64,000 nucleotides of DNA from Kocuria marina (GCF_000786655.1 NZ_JROM01000041.1:1-64000); one strand, 5' to 3'; shown: positions 8,764 to 17,952, counted from the stretch's first letter. Notes: generated from the sequence alone by a model not told the origin. A program made the numbers and translations.

Positions 8764-10331
8764 GTCGTCACCGTCGTCTTGAAGTAGAGGGCCAGCTGCA
8801 CGTGCTCCGGGCTGGGAACCGTGGCCCCGGCCAGATCCGCCAGGGTCCAGGCAACACGCAGCACCTTCACGAATCCGCGGGCGGTCAGGGTCTTGTTGTC
8901 CATGGCGGCCTTGAGCGGTTGCACGGCTCGAGTGCCCGGTGACAGGGTGCGGTGCAGCAGTGAACCGGGAACCGCGCTGTTCAACCGGCACCCCCAGCGC
9001 CGCAGCCGCTCCTCCTGGGCGGCCCGGGCGGTCGCAACCCGCTCCGCGACGGCTGCGCTGTCCTCGGGGGCCCGACCGTGGCCCCCGCTGAGCTCGTGGT
9101 AGGTCACGGCGGGGACCCGCAGTTGCAAGTCCACGCGGTCGAGCAGGGGCCCGGAGAGTTTGCCGAAATACCTGCGGCGCTGCACCGCCGTGCACGTGCA
9201 TGCCTGGCCCGTGCCTCCCGCGTTGCCGCACGCACACGGATTGGCCGCCAGGACCAATTGGAAATGCGCAGGATAGTGGGCCACGGACTGTGCCCGGGCG
9301 ATCGTGACCGTTCCCGATTCAAGCGGTTGCCGCAGAGCGTCCAACACCCGGCGGTCGAACTCGGGTGCTTCGTCCAGGAACAACACGCCCCGGTGCGCCA
9401 GGGAGATGGCCCCGGGACGTGGCATCCCGCTGCCCCCGCCGCACAACGCGGGCATCGTGATGCTGTGGTGCGGGGCCTGGAACGGGGGCCGCCGCATGAG
9501 GGACGAACACACGTCGTCGCCCCGCAGCGAATGCACGGACGTGACCTCCAGGGAGTCATCATCCGCGAGGTCCGGCAGGATCCCCGGCAACCGTTCCGCG
9601 AGCATCGTCTTGCCCGCGCCCGGTGGACCCACCATCAGGAGATGATGTCCACCGGCGGCGGCGATCTCGAGCGCTTGCCGTCCCTCGACCTGGCCCACCA
9701 CGTCACGCAGGTCTGGCACGGCTGTTCCGCCCGGCTCCTGCGGGTTCCCGCCCTCCGGCGCGCTCTCGGCCCGGAACGACGTCGCACGGGCCAGCAGCGC
9801 AGGATCCGCTCCGTGGGCCACGAGCAACTGCGACAGGTGGGCCGCGGAACTCACGTCCGCGCCGGCCACCAGCTCGGCCTCCGCCCGGTTGGCCTCGGCC
9901 ACGACCACCCGGGGGTACCCCGCCCGCACCGCGGCCAACACGGCGGGCAGGACACCGCGCACCGGACGCAGGGAACCGTCCAGACCGAGCTCGGCGTAGA
10001 ACACCGTGTCCGGCGGCACCCGCACCACCCCCTGAGCACTGAGCACCGCCATCACGACCGCGACGTCGAAGTGTGATCCCCGCTTGGGGAGCGTGGCCGG
10101 GGAGAGATTCACGGTGATCTTGCGCGGTGCGAGGGCGGCCCCGGCATGGCGGGCGGCCGAACGGATCCGCTCCTTGGACTCGTTCACCGCTTGATCTGGC
10201 AGGCCGATGATCGTGAACGCCGGCAACGACTGACCGATGTCCGCCTCGACCTCCACCACGTGCCCCGCCAACCCCACGAGCGCCACACTGCGACTGCGCG
10301 CGAACCCGTTCACGAGTCGGGCCCCAACCAT
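8760..10331 (-). CDS. comM: ComM/YifB family AAA+ ATPase
   Basis: ComM is a hexameric helicase that drives branch migration during integration of transformed DNA. This copy of about 523 residues shows the family layout: an N-terminal ChlI-like domain (ARSRSVALVGLAGHVVEVE), the AAA core with Walker A GPPGAGKT near residues 235-242 and Walker B VLFLDEAPEF, and a Cys-rich insert (CACGNAGGTGQACTC). The ATG at 10331 has no ribosome site; a GTG at 10313 is an alternative. The roughly 300 bases between this gene and the lipoprotein gene show no convincing promoter or RNA. Confidence 0.92.
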   Translation of the reverse strand: MVGARLVNGFARSRSVALVGLAGHVVEVEADIGQSLPAFTIIGLPDQAVNESKERIRSAARHAGAALAPRKITVNLSPATLPKRGSHFDVAVVMAVLSAQGVVRVPPDTVFYAELGLDGSLRPVRGVLPAVLAAVRAGYPRVVVAEANRAEAELVAGADVSSAAHLSQLLVAHGADPALLARATSFRAESAPEGGNPQEPGGTAVPDLRDVVGQVEGRQALEIAAAGGHHLLMVGPPGAGKTMLAERLPGILPDLADDDSLEVTSVHSLRGDDVCSSLMRRPPFQAPHHSITMPALCGGGSGMPRPGAISLAHRGVLFLDEAPEFDRRVLDALRQPLESGTVTIARAQSVAHYPAHFQLVLAANPCACGNAGGTGQACTCTAVQRRRYFGKLSGPLLDRVDLQLRVPAVTYHELSGGHGRAPEDSAAVAERVATARAAQEERLRRWGCRLNSAVPGSLLHRTLSPGTRAVQPLKAAMDNKTLTARGFVKVLRVAWTLADLAGATVPSPEHVQLALYFKTTVTT

Positions 10332-10629
10332 GGGTTGCGGGTGCGCATCACAGGTAATCGAGTCATGGGTCCAGCGTTCCCGCTCGGGCCGCCGGGTCCC
10401 AGCACAGCCCAGCAGTGTGGAGCCCGGATACCGCGGCCCGTATGCGGAAATGAGCTGGCCGGACGGACGGGAGGCACGACTCGAGAGACCCGGTGGGACA
10501 CGATCACCCGCAGAAGCCCGTGGCAGGGCCGGCACAGCGGACCCATGACCCGGACGGGCGCAGCGGACTACTTCGCGAGGCGCCCCTGAACAGAACCGTG
10601 TACCGGGGCGAATCCCGGCGAATGGCCCG

Positions 10630-11976
10630 CTAGAGAGCAGCGGGCGCGGGGTCCTCCAATGACATGGGGGCGGCAATCGTCAGATCCGTGTCCTCGACGA
10701 GCAGCACGTTGGTGGGAACCGACACCGCGACCACCGAGACGCCGCGGTCAGGAAGCTCCGTGACCGGGGCCCCGGCTCGCAATTCCAGGTTCATGGGACC
10801 GAGCTGTATGACCTGCGACTCCGCCGGGGCTGCGGGCTCCAGGGATCCCGGGCCCGGAGTCCCCGAATCCGGATCCACGGGGTCCGAGATCACCGGTGCT
10901 GGCACCGTGGGCACCGAGACGATGGGATCGGTCACTGCCGGGTGGGGCGAGACGGAGGTGTCGGGCGCGGGTACCGGCGGGAGCGGGATCGTGGGCGCCG
11001 GGCTCGGAGGCACGGGACGGCCCGGATCGGGATTCACCGGCGGGATCCCTCCTGGATCCGGGACGCCGGGCGCTCCGGGGTCCGGGAGAACGGGAGCCCC
11101 GGGGTCCGGAACCACGGGTGCACCCGGATCCCCGGGCACCTGAGGGGTGTCCGCGGTGGGCGGTGCGGAGGGTTCGGGGACGTCCGGAGCGGGGACACCG
11201 GGAGCAGCCGATTCCGCGGGGGCATCGGGACTCGCACTCTCCCCGGCGCCGTCCGATCCGTTCCCGCTGCCCGATCGTCCGCCGCCCGAGGGTCCGTTGC
11301 CGCTCGGGGTGTCATCGGTGTCCTCGGGCTGGGCACGCACGGGGGTGACTTCCCGGTTACCGATGGAGGGGATCAGCTCGAGGCTCTCGAAGCTCTCCGG
11401 AACCCGGGAGATGTCCCCCACGAGGATGTTCGTACCGCGCTCGCCCACGGCGATGTCCCCCGCGGCGGCGCTGTTCGCGACCTCGATGCGATTCTTCAGG
11501 TGCCGGGCCTCGTGCTCGGTCAGTGGCGACCCGTCATGGGCGCGGTACTGGTCCCCGGACGTCCGGGGCTGCCACCGGTTCAGGGCCCGTGAGACGTTCT
11601 CCAGTTGGTAGGACCCGCCGTCGGAGGCCTTGAGGATCAAACGACTCACCGACACGGGGGAATCTCCCCGCTCGTTGTCGATCTCCACGGTGGCGTATGT
11701 CGCGCGTTTGACGCGGGCATCCTTGCGCAGTTCGTCGAGTTCAGGATCGGGTATCTCCCGCGCGGGGAGCGTGATGCGCACGGACGCCCCGTTGGGGAGG
11801 TTCGCCCGGAAGATCCCGGCATGCAAACCGTGGTCGCCCGCGGCTGAGGTGGCACATGCGGAGGCGTCGGATCCGGTGGGCGGTTCCTCGTCCGCGCACG
11901 AGACGAGCATCAGCGAGGCGGCCGCGGCCAATGCGGTGGCCGACAACACGTGAGGAAGCCACGCCGGACTCTTCAT
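10630..11976 (-). CDS. Predicted lipoprotein with a long proline-rich region
   Basis: Family not recognised. The 448-residue protein starts with a lipoprotein signal peptide ending LMLVSC, so Cys27 should be lipidated. Residues of about 40-220 form a soluble domain without cysteines. Residues of about 230-390 are a Pro/Gly/Ser/Asp-rich spacer with repeats of the type DPGAPVLPDPGAP, as in wall-spanning regions, and the last 55 residues are again ordered-looking. The start is backed by GGGGGA. It sits between yraN and comM, genes usually close together, and has a terminator upstream, so it is probably its own unit. A surface or wall-associated role is inferred from composition only. Confidence 0.7.
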   Translation of the reverse strand: MKSPAWLPHVLSATALAAAASLMLVSCADEEPPTGSDASACATSAAGDHGLHAGIFRANLPNGASVRITLPAREIPDPELDELRKDARVKRATYATVEIDNERGDSPVSVSRLILKASDGGSYQLENVSRALNRWQPRTSGDQYRAHDGSPLTEHEARHLKNRIEVANSAAAGDIAVGERGTNILVGDISRVPESFESLELIPSIGNREVTPVRAQPEDTDDTPSGNGPSGGGRSGSGNGSDGAGESASPDAPAESAAPGVPAPDVPEPSAPPTADTPQVPGDPGAPVVPDPGAPVLPDPGAPGVPDPGGIPPVNPDPGRPVPPSPAPTIPLPPVPAPDTSVSPHPAVTDPIVSVPTVPAPVISDPVDPDSGTPGPGSLEPAAPAESQVIQLGPMNLELRAGAPVTELPDRGVSVVAVSVPTNVLLVEDTDLTIAAPMSLEDPAPAAL

Positions 11977-12010
11977 GCGTCCCCCGATCGCCGACCCTTT
12001 GTACTCACCC

Positions 12011-12031
12011 GAAAAAATACCGTGGCACGGT
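12011..12031 (-). terminator. Intrinsic terminator after rnhB-yraN
   Basis: The minus strand reads ACCGT-GCC-ACGGT followed by ATTTTTT, a short stem with a real T run, which is rare in this GC-rich region. It lies 100 bases past the yraN stop and 35 bases before the lipoprotein gene. Confidence 0.6.
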
Positions 12032-12130
12032 GAGGGGGAAATTCATAATGCTGTCGGTGACGACCCGGATTGTGACTCCCCGGTGGAAGTCGGCGGCGAA
12101 CGGGCCCGGTGACAGGATCGCGCGACTGCC

Positions 12131-12595
12131 TCACAACCAGCCGAGGGAGCCCACGTGTTCCACGCGCGGGGTGCCGCCGCGGGGCCAATGGACCGCCACG
12201 ACGTCCACGCCGGGGACCACGGCAGCCCCGTGTTCCCTGGCCCAGGCGCGCGCGAGGACGTGCAGTCGCCGCAGCTTCTCCCAGCCCACGGCCTCCGCGG
12301 GATGTCCGAAGTCCCCGCCCGAGCGCGTCTTGACCTCGAACACGGTCACGGTTCCCTGTCGCTCGGCGACGACGTCCAGCTCACCGCGGGGTGCCCCGGG
12401 CCCAACGGCGGGGCGCCAGTTCCGGTCCAGGATCCGCCAGCCCGAACGCTGCAACAGGTCTGCGATCAGTTCCTCCCCCGCCCTCCCCACGCTCACATGG
12501 GCCGCCACCGAGGCGTCGGGCGGGGCGGTATCGGGCAGGGCGACGCCCGGACGACCGGAATCGCGTGGCACGTGGGCAGATGTGGAAGTCGTCAT
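12131..12595 (-). CDS. yraN: YraN family (UPF0102) endonuclease-like protein
   Basis: A 154-residue member of the UPF0102 group, which has a restriction-endonuclease-like fold. Visible are GRAGEELIADLLQRSGW, ILDRNWR, then GELDVVAER and VFEVKTRSG, which carry the expected acidic and Lys residues of a D...ExK-type site. The biological role is not settled. The first 40 residues are Thr/Ser/Pro-rich and variable, so the start (ATG at 12595; alternative ATG at 12631) is only moderately certain. It lies downstream of rnhB, a common pairing in bacteria. Confidence 0.85.
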   Translation of the reverse strand: MTTSTSAHVPRDSGRPGVALPDTAPPDASVAAHVSVGRAGEELIADLLQRSGWRILDRNWRPAVGPGAPRGELDVVAERQGTVTVFEVKTRSGGDFGHPAEAVGWEKLRRLHVLARAWAREHGAAVVPGVDVVAVHWPRGGTPRVEHVGSLGWL

Positions 12596-12732
12596 GGACC
12601 CACTGTGATGCGCGACGACACTCCTGACCATGGCCGGGGTGCGCCTGTGCAGGGCTGATCCACCCCGGACGCGCGATGGGCCTCCGGGTGCCATGCCCCC
12701 ACCTCACTTGCGCAGGGCGGATGACCAGCGGA

Positions 12733-13434
12733 CTACCGGGCCCCCAGGTTCCAGCTGAGCCGGTGCTGCGGCGTGGTGCCGTGTTCGACCAGCGCCGCGC
12801 GATGCACCGCACTGCCGTAGCCCTTGTTGGATTCCCACGCGTACGCGGGGAACTCGCGGCCGAGCGAGACCATGAGTTCGTCGCGCTCCACCTTCGCCAG
12901 GATCGACGCGGCCGCCACGCTGACGCACTGCGCATCGGCCCGGACGAGTGTGCGCACGAGCGGCGGCAACGCGGCGTCTTCGGCGTCCTGTCCCAGGACC
13001 GGGGGTGCATCCAGCCAGTTGTGGGAGCCGTCCAGGATCAAGGCATCGACGCGCGTGCCGTGCGCGGCCACGGTGGCCAGTGCCCGGAGCCCGGCCAGGC
13101 GTAGCGCGGTGGTGACACCGAGCTGGTCGATCTCCCGCGGTTGCGCGTGCCCCACCGCGGCGCCCGCGGCCCACGCCGCGATCGTGGGCGCGAGGGCCGC
13201 ACGCCGCGCCGGACTCAGGGCCTTGGAGTCACGCACGCCGTGCCACGGCGGCGGGTCCGACGGCGCTCCCCCGACCATCCGTTCGAGTTCCAGCACCACG
13301 AGCCCCACGCTCGCGGGACCCGCCAGGGCTCCCCGGCCCACCTCGTCCATCCCGGCCACGAAGCGGTGCCCGGCGCGGGCGAGCTCCGTCTCCAGCTCGA
13401 GGGTGGGTACGGGGCGCGGCGTCGCGGGGCTCAC
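12733..13434 (-). CDS. rnhB: Ribonuclease HII
   Basis: Removes ribonucleotides embedded in DNA. The signature GMDEVGRGALAGP carries Asp30 and Glu31; Asp135 lies in LILDGSHNW, and a further Asp in RADAQCVSVAA completes the metal site. The GTG start at 13434 overlaps the preceding lepB stop as GTGA, giving 233 residues. The frame stays open further upstream, but only inside lepB. It follows the signal peptidase gene, as in many Actinobacteria. Confidence 0.94.
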   Translation of the reverse strand: MSPATPRPVPTLELETELARAGHRFVAGMDEVGRGALAGPASVGLVVLELERMVGGAPSDPPPWHGVRDSKALSPARRAALAPTIAAWAAGAAVGHAQPREIDQLGVTTALRLAGLRALATVAAHGTRVDALILDGSHNWLDAPPVLGQDAEDAALPPLVRTLVRADAQCVSVAAASILAKVERDELMVSLGREFPAYAWESNKGYGSAVHRAALVEHGTTPQHRLSWNLGAR

Positions 13435-14237
13435 TGCCCGCCGGCCGCGGGGACGTCCTGGAAGACCTCGGCGGGGTTGTGCAGGAACTGGAAGCGATCG
13501 AGCGGCCACGCGATCACGAACGCGGTGCCCACGACGTCGTCCTCGCTCACGAACTCGGTCCCGGTGGCGATGTGGTAGCGGGAATCGGCGGAGGCGTTGC
13601 GGTGGTCACCCAGCACGAACAGCTTGCCGTCAGGCACGGTGACATCGAACGGGATGTCGGACGGCGCGGCCCCGGGGTACAGGTAGGGCTCGTCGAGCGC
13701 CTCGCCGTTGACCGTGACGCGCCCGGACGCGTCGCAGCACGTCACGTGGTCCCCGCCCACGCCGATCACGCGTTTGACCAGGGCCTGCTGGCTGCTGTCG
13801 GGGAACAGGCCCACGAACTCGAGCGCGCCGCGCACGGGGTTGGTCGCGGTGCGGGGCGCCTCGGGCAGCCACCCCTGGGTGTCCTCGAAGACCACGATGT
13901 CGCCGCGGTCGATGGTGCCCATGCGGCCGTCCAGCACGTTGACGAAGATCCGGTCGTTGAGTTCCAGGGTCTGCTCCATGGACCCGGAGGGGATGAAGAA
14001 GCCGCGGATCAGGAAGGTCTTGACCAGGAACGCGATGATGAGCGCGAGCGCCACCACGATCAGGATCTCCTTGACCGCTCCCCACCCGGTCGTGGGCTTC
14101 TTGGCGTCCCGGCGCCGCGAGCTCGCGCGTCCGCCGCGATCGCTCCGGGTTTCCGCTACGGGCTCGGACTCGTTGGCCGGGGTGGGCTCTCCCGGCCCGC
14201 GGGCGCCCTGGACACCTGATTCATGCTGCTCAGCCAC
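13431..14237 (-). CDS. lepB: Signal peptidase I, copy 1
   Basis: Cleaves signal peptides of exported proteins at the outer face of the membrane. The 268-residue protein has a Ser/Arg-rich cytosolic N-terminus, one membrane segment at about 57-75, the Ser86 nucleophile in PSGSMEQT and the general-base Lys155 in LVKRVIGVGGD. The C-terminal boxes GDHRNASADS are intact. The GTG start is preceded by AAGGA. It is translationally coupled to rnhB. A second, divergent copy lies 132 bases upstream, so this organism has at least two type I peptidases. Confidence 0.93.
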   Translation of the reverse strand: MAEQHESGVQGARGPGEPTPANESEPVAETRSDRGGRASSRRRDAKKPTTGWGAVKEILIVVALALIIAFLVKTFLIRGFFIPSGSMEQTLELNDRIFVNVLDGRMGTIDRGDIVVFEDTQGWLPEAPRTATNPVRGALEFVGLFPDSSQQALVKRVIGVGGDHVTCCDASGRVTVNGEALDEPYLYPGAAPSDIPFDVTVPDGKLFVLGDHRNASADSRYHIATGTEFVSEDDVVGTAFVIAWPLDRFQFLHNPAEVFQDVPAAGGQ

Positions 14238-14369
14238 TACGCATTCCTTTTCTCGGGTCCCACGGACACGGTTGCGTGTTCGCGCGCGGAAGCTTGCTCG
14301 GCGACGTCGCTCGCGCCCGGGGTGCCGCCCGCGCGGGGGTGCGCGGGGCGGGGCGGAGCACCGAGACCG

Positions 14370-15059
14370 TCACTCCCGCAGTGTACGGGCACGTTCCGGG
14401 GGCCACACGACACGCTCGGCGGTGCCCACGATGCGTTCGGTGCGGATCAGGCCGCCGCCCGGCGAGCCGAGCAGCGATCGGGAGTCCACGGACACACTGC
14501 GGTGGTCGCCCATGAGCCACACCCGCCCGGCCGGAACGTGCACGGTGAAGGGGATCCGGGACGGCGCGTCCCCGGGGAAGACGTAGTCCTCGTGCAGCGC
14601 TCGGCCGTTGACCGTGACCGACCCGTCCGCGGTGCAGCACGCCACGGTGTCCCCGGCGACGCCGATCACCCGCTTGACGTACGCGGTGTCCGAACCGGTC
14701 ACGCCCAGCCAGCGGCCCACGGTGTGAACGGCCTGCTGGTACCACGGGTCGGTCGAGTGCAGGGGGTCCAGGGAGCCACGGCCGTCGAAGACCACGAGCT
14801 CACCGCGGGTGACGTCGTCCCCCGAGACGAGCTTGTCCACCAGGACCCGGTCCCCGCCCTGGAGCGTGGGCTCCATGGAGTCGGAGCCGACCCAGTAGAC
14901 GTCCGCGACGAAGCCGCGCACCACCGAGGCCAGGACGAAGGCCGTGAGCAGGGCAATGGCCACGACCCGCAGCCACCACCGGCGCGTGGAAACGGGCCGT
15001 TTCACGGCGGAGGACCCGGCAGATGCCGGGCCCTCCGCGTGTTCCGTGTGCTGTGGCAC
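14370..15059 (-). CDS. lepB: Signal peptidase I, copy 2
   Basis: A second S26-family peptidase with the same fold as its neighbour but clearly diverged sequence. It has a membrane segment at about 30-47, Ser61 in GSDSMEPTL, Lys129 in YVKRVIGVAGD and GDHRSVSVDS, so it should be active. The GTG at 15059 is chosen because it lies just after the rplS stop; no good ribosome site is visible and upstream codons read into rplS, so the start is uncertain. The predicted length is 229 residues. The gene is in line with rplS and may be cotranscribed. Confidence 0.88.
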   Translation of the reverse strand: MPQHTEHAEGPASAGSSAVKRPVSTRRWWLRVVAIALLTAFVLASVVRGFVADVYWVGSDSMEPTLQGGDRVLVDKLVSGDDVTRGELVVFDGRGSLDPLHSTDPWYQQAVHTVGRWLGVTGSDTAYVKRVIGVAGDTVACCTADGSVTVNGRALHEDYVFPGDAPSRIPFTVHVPAGRVWLMGDHRSVSVDSRSLLGSPGGGLIRTERIVGTAERVVWPPERARTLRE

Positions 15060-15069
15060 CCGGTGAGTC

Positions 15070-15432
15070 TTACTTGCTCGATGCGCTCGAGTCGCGCTTC
15101 TCGCGGATGCGAGCAGCCTTACCGTGACGATCGCGCATGTAGTACAACTTGGCACGGCGCACGTCGCCGCGGCTCACGAGCTCGATCTTCTCGATGATCG
15201 GGGAGTGCACCGGGAAGGTACGCTCCACGCCCACGCCGAAGCTGACCTTGCGCACGGTGAAGGTCTCGCGCACGCCGGAGCCCTGACGGCCCACGACGAA
15301 GCCCTTGAACACCTGAACACGGGAGCGGTTGCCTTCCACGATGTTCACGTGCACGTTGAGGGTGTCGCCGGCACAAAAGTCCGGGACGTCGTTGCGCAGC
15401 GACTTGGCATCAAGCTGGTCAAGAATGTTCAT
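15070..15432 (-). CDS. rplS: 50S ribosomal protein L19
   Basis: L19 lies at the interface of the ribosomal subunits. The 120-residue sequence is typical ([54 protein letters not shown]). The ATG has the ribosome site GAGGAG. It is the last of a split ribosomal/RNA-modification group (rpsP, khpA, rimM, trmD, rplS). The 177 bases before it hold two strong palindromes that could regulate it. Confidence 0.97.
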   Translation of the reverse strand: MNILDQLDAKSLRNDVPDFCAGDTLNVHVNIVEGNRSRVQVFKGFVVGRQGSGVRETFTVRKVSFGVGVERTFPVHSPIIEKIELVSRGDVRRAKLYYMRDRHGKAARIREKRDSSASSK

Positions 15433-15482
15433 GACATAACTCCTCGTGATCGCCGCAGGTCTCCCACGTGTGGTCCGCGTGT

Positions 15483-15596
15483 CACCCCGCGCGGGGTGGC
15501 ATCGCTCCAGGATCCGGGACGGAACTTGGGATGGCCGTGCCGGGTGGTGCGTCGTTGGTCGCTCTCCCCCCTGCGGCAGGGGCGTGCCCGACGCAC
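15483..15596 (-). promoter_or_regulatory. Structured leader in front of rplS
   Basis: Three nested or adjacent inverted repeats lie between trmD and rplS. GTGCGTCG (15547-15554) pairs with CGACGCAC (15589-15596). Inside it CCCCTGC-G-GCAGGGG (15568-15582) forms a second stem. CACCCCGCGCGGGGTG (15483-15498) is a perfect 16-base palindrome closer to the gene. The set may be the trmD terminator, an L19 autoregulatory leader, or both. Confidence 0.5.
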
Positions 15597-15609
15597 ACAC
15601 AGCGCTCCA

Positions 15610-16560
15610 TTATGCCATATCCGGCGTGCCCTCCGCGGCCGCGTGCTCGTCGTCACGGCGCCACGATCCGCCCGCCACATGGAAGCCGTTCTCGGCGAGA
15701 ACCGCGAGGTCCGCTGTGTCCAGGTCCGCGGGGTCCAGGGCGAGGATCATGTCCGGCCGGCGCCGCGCGGTGCGCGTGAGCTGTTGGTCCCGGCGCCATC
15801 GCTCGATCCGCCCGTGGTGCCCGGACAGCAGGATCTCGGGCACGGCCCGCTCGCGCCACAGCGCGGGTTTCGTGTAGACGGGGTACTCGAGCAGCCCGCC
15901 CGTGTGGGACTCCTCGGCCAGGGACTCGGGATTGCCGATCACGCCGGGGATCAACCGCGTCACGGCCTCGACCATGGCGAGCACGGCCACCTCTCCCCCG
16001 TTGAGCACGTAGTCGCCCAGGCTCAGGGGACGCACCCGCACCTCGCCCCGGGCGTTGTCGATGAAGCGCTCGTCGATCCCCTCGTAGCGCCCGCACGCGA
16101 AGATCAGGTGCTCCTCCGCTGCCAGTTCGTACGCGATCCGCTGCGTGAACACCTCCCCCGCCGGGGACGGCACCACGAGCACGGGTGCCGCGGAGTGTTC
16201 CTCGACGGTCCCGGACGACTTCGCGGCTCCCGGCTCCGCGGTCTCCGCGGCGTCCGTCGCGACAGCCGGCGCCGCGGTCTCCGGGGCCTCCGGTGCGGTC
16301 CGAGCGGACGACGACGCCGCGGCGTCGCCCCCTGCGTGCACCACCGACTCGAGGGCGAGCGTCCATGGCTCGGGCTTCATGACCATGCCCGCACCCCCGC
16401 CGTAGGGGGTGTCGTCCACGGTGCGGTGCCGGTCGGTGGTGAAGTCGCGGGGATCGGTGACCGCGAGGTGGAGGACCCCGTCCGTGACGGCCTTACCGAT
16501 CAGGGACAGGTTGAGGGGCTGCAGGTACTCGGGGAAGATGCTCAGCACGTCGATGCGCAC
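15610..16560 (-). CDS. trmD: tRNA (guanine-N1)-methyltransferase TrmD
   Basis: Methylates G37 of tRNAs that read codons starting with C or G, preventing frameshifts. The trefoil-knot SAM site shows as [15 protein letters not shown] and [12 protein letters not shown]; the N-terminus [13 protein letters not shown] is canonical. At 316 residues it is longer than the usual 240-270, because residues of about 77-123 form an Ala/Glu/Thr/Ser-rich insertion between the substrate loop and the knot. The insertion contains a near copy of the dispersed GCGGCGTCGTCG motif. It lies three bases after rimM, so the two are coupled. Confidence 0.95.
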   Translation of the reverse strand: MRIDVLSIFPEYLQPLNLSLIGKAVTDGVLHLAVTDPRDFTTDRHRTVDDTPYGGGAGMVMKPEPWTLALESVVHAGGDAAASSSARTAPEAPETAAPAVATDAAETAEPGAAKSSGTVEEHSAAPVLVVPSPAGEVFTQRIAYELAAEEHLIFACGRYEGIDERFIDNARGEVRVRPLSLGDYVLNGGEVAVLAMVEAVTRLIPGVIGNPESLAEESHTGGLLEYPVYTKPALWRERAVPEILLSGHHGRIERWRRDQQLTRTARRRPDMILALDPADLDTADLAVLAENGFHVAGGSWRRDDEHAAAEGTPDMA

Positions 16561-16563
16561 GGT

Positions 16564-17139
16564 TCACTCCGCTTCCGCGAGCTCGAGCAGGCCCGGGGGT
16601 GGGCTCACCAGCACGACGCCCGCGTCCAAATCCACCTCGGGGACGATTTCTTCCACGAACGGGATGAGCACGGGCCGCCCGCCGCCGTCCGGGGTGATCT
16701 CCAACAGGTCCTGGGCGACACCCTGGATCAGCGCCTTGACCGTCCCGATCCGGGCGTCGTCCCGTGTGATGTCCACCGCCGTGAGACCCAGCAGGTCGTC
16801 CTGGTGCCACTCGTCGTCGTCGAGCTCGAGGTCCGCGACCTCCGCGAACAGTTCGAGACCCCGAGCGGCCTCCGCCGCGGTGCGGTCCTCGATCTCCTCG
16901 AAACGCGCCACCAGCACGTTCTTGTTCCACCGGGAACCGCTCACGGTCACGTGCTCGAGCTGCGGGGAGCCGGCCCCGGCCGGTGCATTGCCCTCGCTCC
17001 TACCCCGCTCACGGGCGGGCTGCACCTCGAGCACGGAGCCCGGGGTGAACCGCGCCCGCGGGTCGTCCGTGAACAACTCCACCGTGACTTCTCCCCGCAC
17101 CCCGTGCGGTTTACCGATCCGGGCTACCCGAACGCTCAT
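16564..17139 (-). CDS. rimM: Ribosome maturation factor RimM
   Basis: Assists late assembly of the 30S head and binds S19. The N-terminal RimM domain begins VRVARIGKPHGVRGEV, and the C-terminal PRC-barrel holds DLLGLTAVD and VLIPFVEEIV. The 191-residue protein carries a small Arg/Gly/Ala insert at about residues 41-60. It is followed by trmD after three bases. A strong terminator hairpin upstream (17201-17239) separates it from khpA, so it may be expressed from its own promoter or by read-through. Confidence 0.94.
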   Translation of the reverse strand: MSVRVARIGKPHGVRGEVTVELFTDDPRARFTPGSVLEVQPARERGRSEGNAPAGAGSPQLEHVTVSGSRWNKNVLVARFEEIEDRTAAEAARGLELFAEVADLELDDDEWHQDDLLGLTAVDITRDDARIGTVKALIQGVAQDLLEITPDGGGRPVLIPFVEEIVPEVDLDAGVVLVSPPPGLLELAEAE

Positions 17140-17200
17140 GGCATCTCCTCGTGGCGACTCGTGCTGTGTGGGGCCCGCACGCTACCGCGCGGGCAACGAC

Positions 17201-17239
17201 CACGGCCCCCGCTCCTCGATGCGAGGAACGGGGGCCGTG
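17201..17239 (-). terminator. Hairpin between khpA and rimM
   Basis: CACGGCCCCCG-C-TCCTCG (17201-17218) pairs with CGAGGA-A-CGGGGGCCGTG (17222-17239) around an ATG loop, 17 bp with one mismatch. It follows the khpA stop by 24 bases and would end or attenuate the rpsP-khpA message. Confidence 0.7.
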
Positions 17240-17263
17240 ATACGTGTGTCTCGTGTGTTCGCG

Positions 17264-17512
17264 TCAGCGACGCCGGTCGGTGTCGACCACGTCCACGCGA
17301 ACGTTCTCGCCGGAAGCCAGTGCCGAGACCACGGTGCGCAGGGCCTTGGCCGTGCGTCCCGATCGCCCGATCACGCGACCCAGATCGTCCGGGTGCACTC
17401 GCACCTCGAGCGTCTGACCGCGCCGACCGTCGCGGGAGCGCACCGACACGTCGTCGGGGCTGTCCACGATGCCACGGACCAGGTGCTCGAGCGCTTCGGC
17501 GAGCATGCTCAC
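17264..17512 (-). CDS. khpA: KH-domain RNA-binding protein KhpA
   Basis: An 82-residue single KH-domain protein, the KhpA type usually encoded next to rpsP. The RNA-binding loop is [14 protein letters not shown], containing the GxxG signature. The GTG start overlaps the rpsP stop as GTGA, implying coupled translation; an in-frame ATG two codons later is the alternative. In other bacteria KhpA pairs with KhpB/Jag to regulate cell-division mRNAs; no khpB is in this window. Confidence 0.9.
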   Translation of the reverse strand: MSMLAEALEHLVRGIVDSPDDVSVRSRDGRRGQTLEVRVHPDDLGRVIGRSGRTAKALRTVVSALASGENVRVDVVDTDRRR

Positions 17513-17952
17513 TCTGCCTTCTCGGCGTCGTCCTCCGTGGCCGCGGTCTCCTCGGCGGGAGCTTCCTCGGCCGGGGTCTCCTCGGCCTTGTCGGCCTTGG
17601 GGGTGATGGCCTCGGGGATGATCACGGAACCGTTGTCCGGGGCCACGAACTCGGCCTTGGCCTCGGGCTGCTTGAGGGTGCCCTCGGCGCCCGGCTCACC
17701 CTTGAACTTCTGCCAGTCACCGGTGATCTTCATGAGGGACAGCACGGCCTCGGAGGGCTGCGCACCCACGCCGAGCCAGTACTGCACGCGATCCGACACC
17801 AGGTTGATGTACGAGGGGTGCTCGGTGGGCTGGTACACACCGACCTCTTCGATCACGCGACCGTCGCGCTTCTTGCGGGAATCCACGACGACCACGCGGT
17901 AACGAGGGTCACGCATCTTGCCCATACGCTTGAGACGAATCTTGACTGCCAC
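17509..17952 (-). CDS. rpsP: 30S ribosomal protein S16
   Basis: S16 is required for early 30S assembly. The conserved part is the first 85 residues ([46 protein letters not shown]). The rest of the 147-residue protein is a Glu/Ala/Pro-rich tail ([19 protein letters not shown]), longer than in most bacteria but common in Actinobacteria. Start GTG at 17952 with AGGAG upstream; the frame continues upstream without homology. It begins the rpsP-khpA message. Confidence 0.96.
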   Translation of the reverse strand: MAVKIRLKRMGKMRDPRYRVVVVDSRKKRDGRVIEEVGVYQPTEHPSYINLVSDRVQYWLGVGAQPSEAVLSLMKITGDWQKFKGEPGAEGTLKQPEAKAEFVAPDNGSVIIPEAITPKADKAEETPAEEAPAEETAATEDDAEKAE

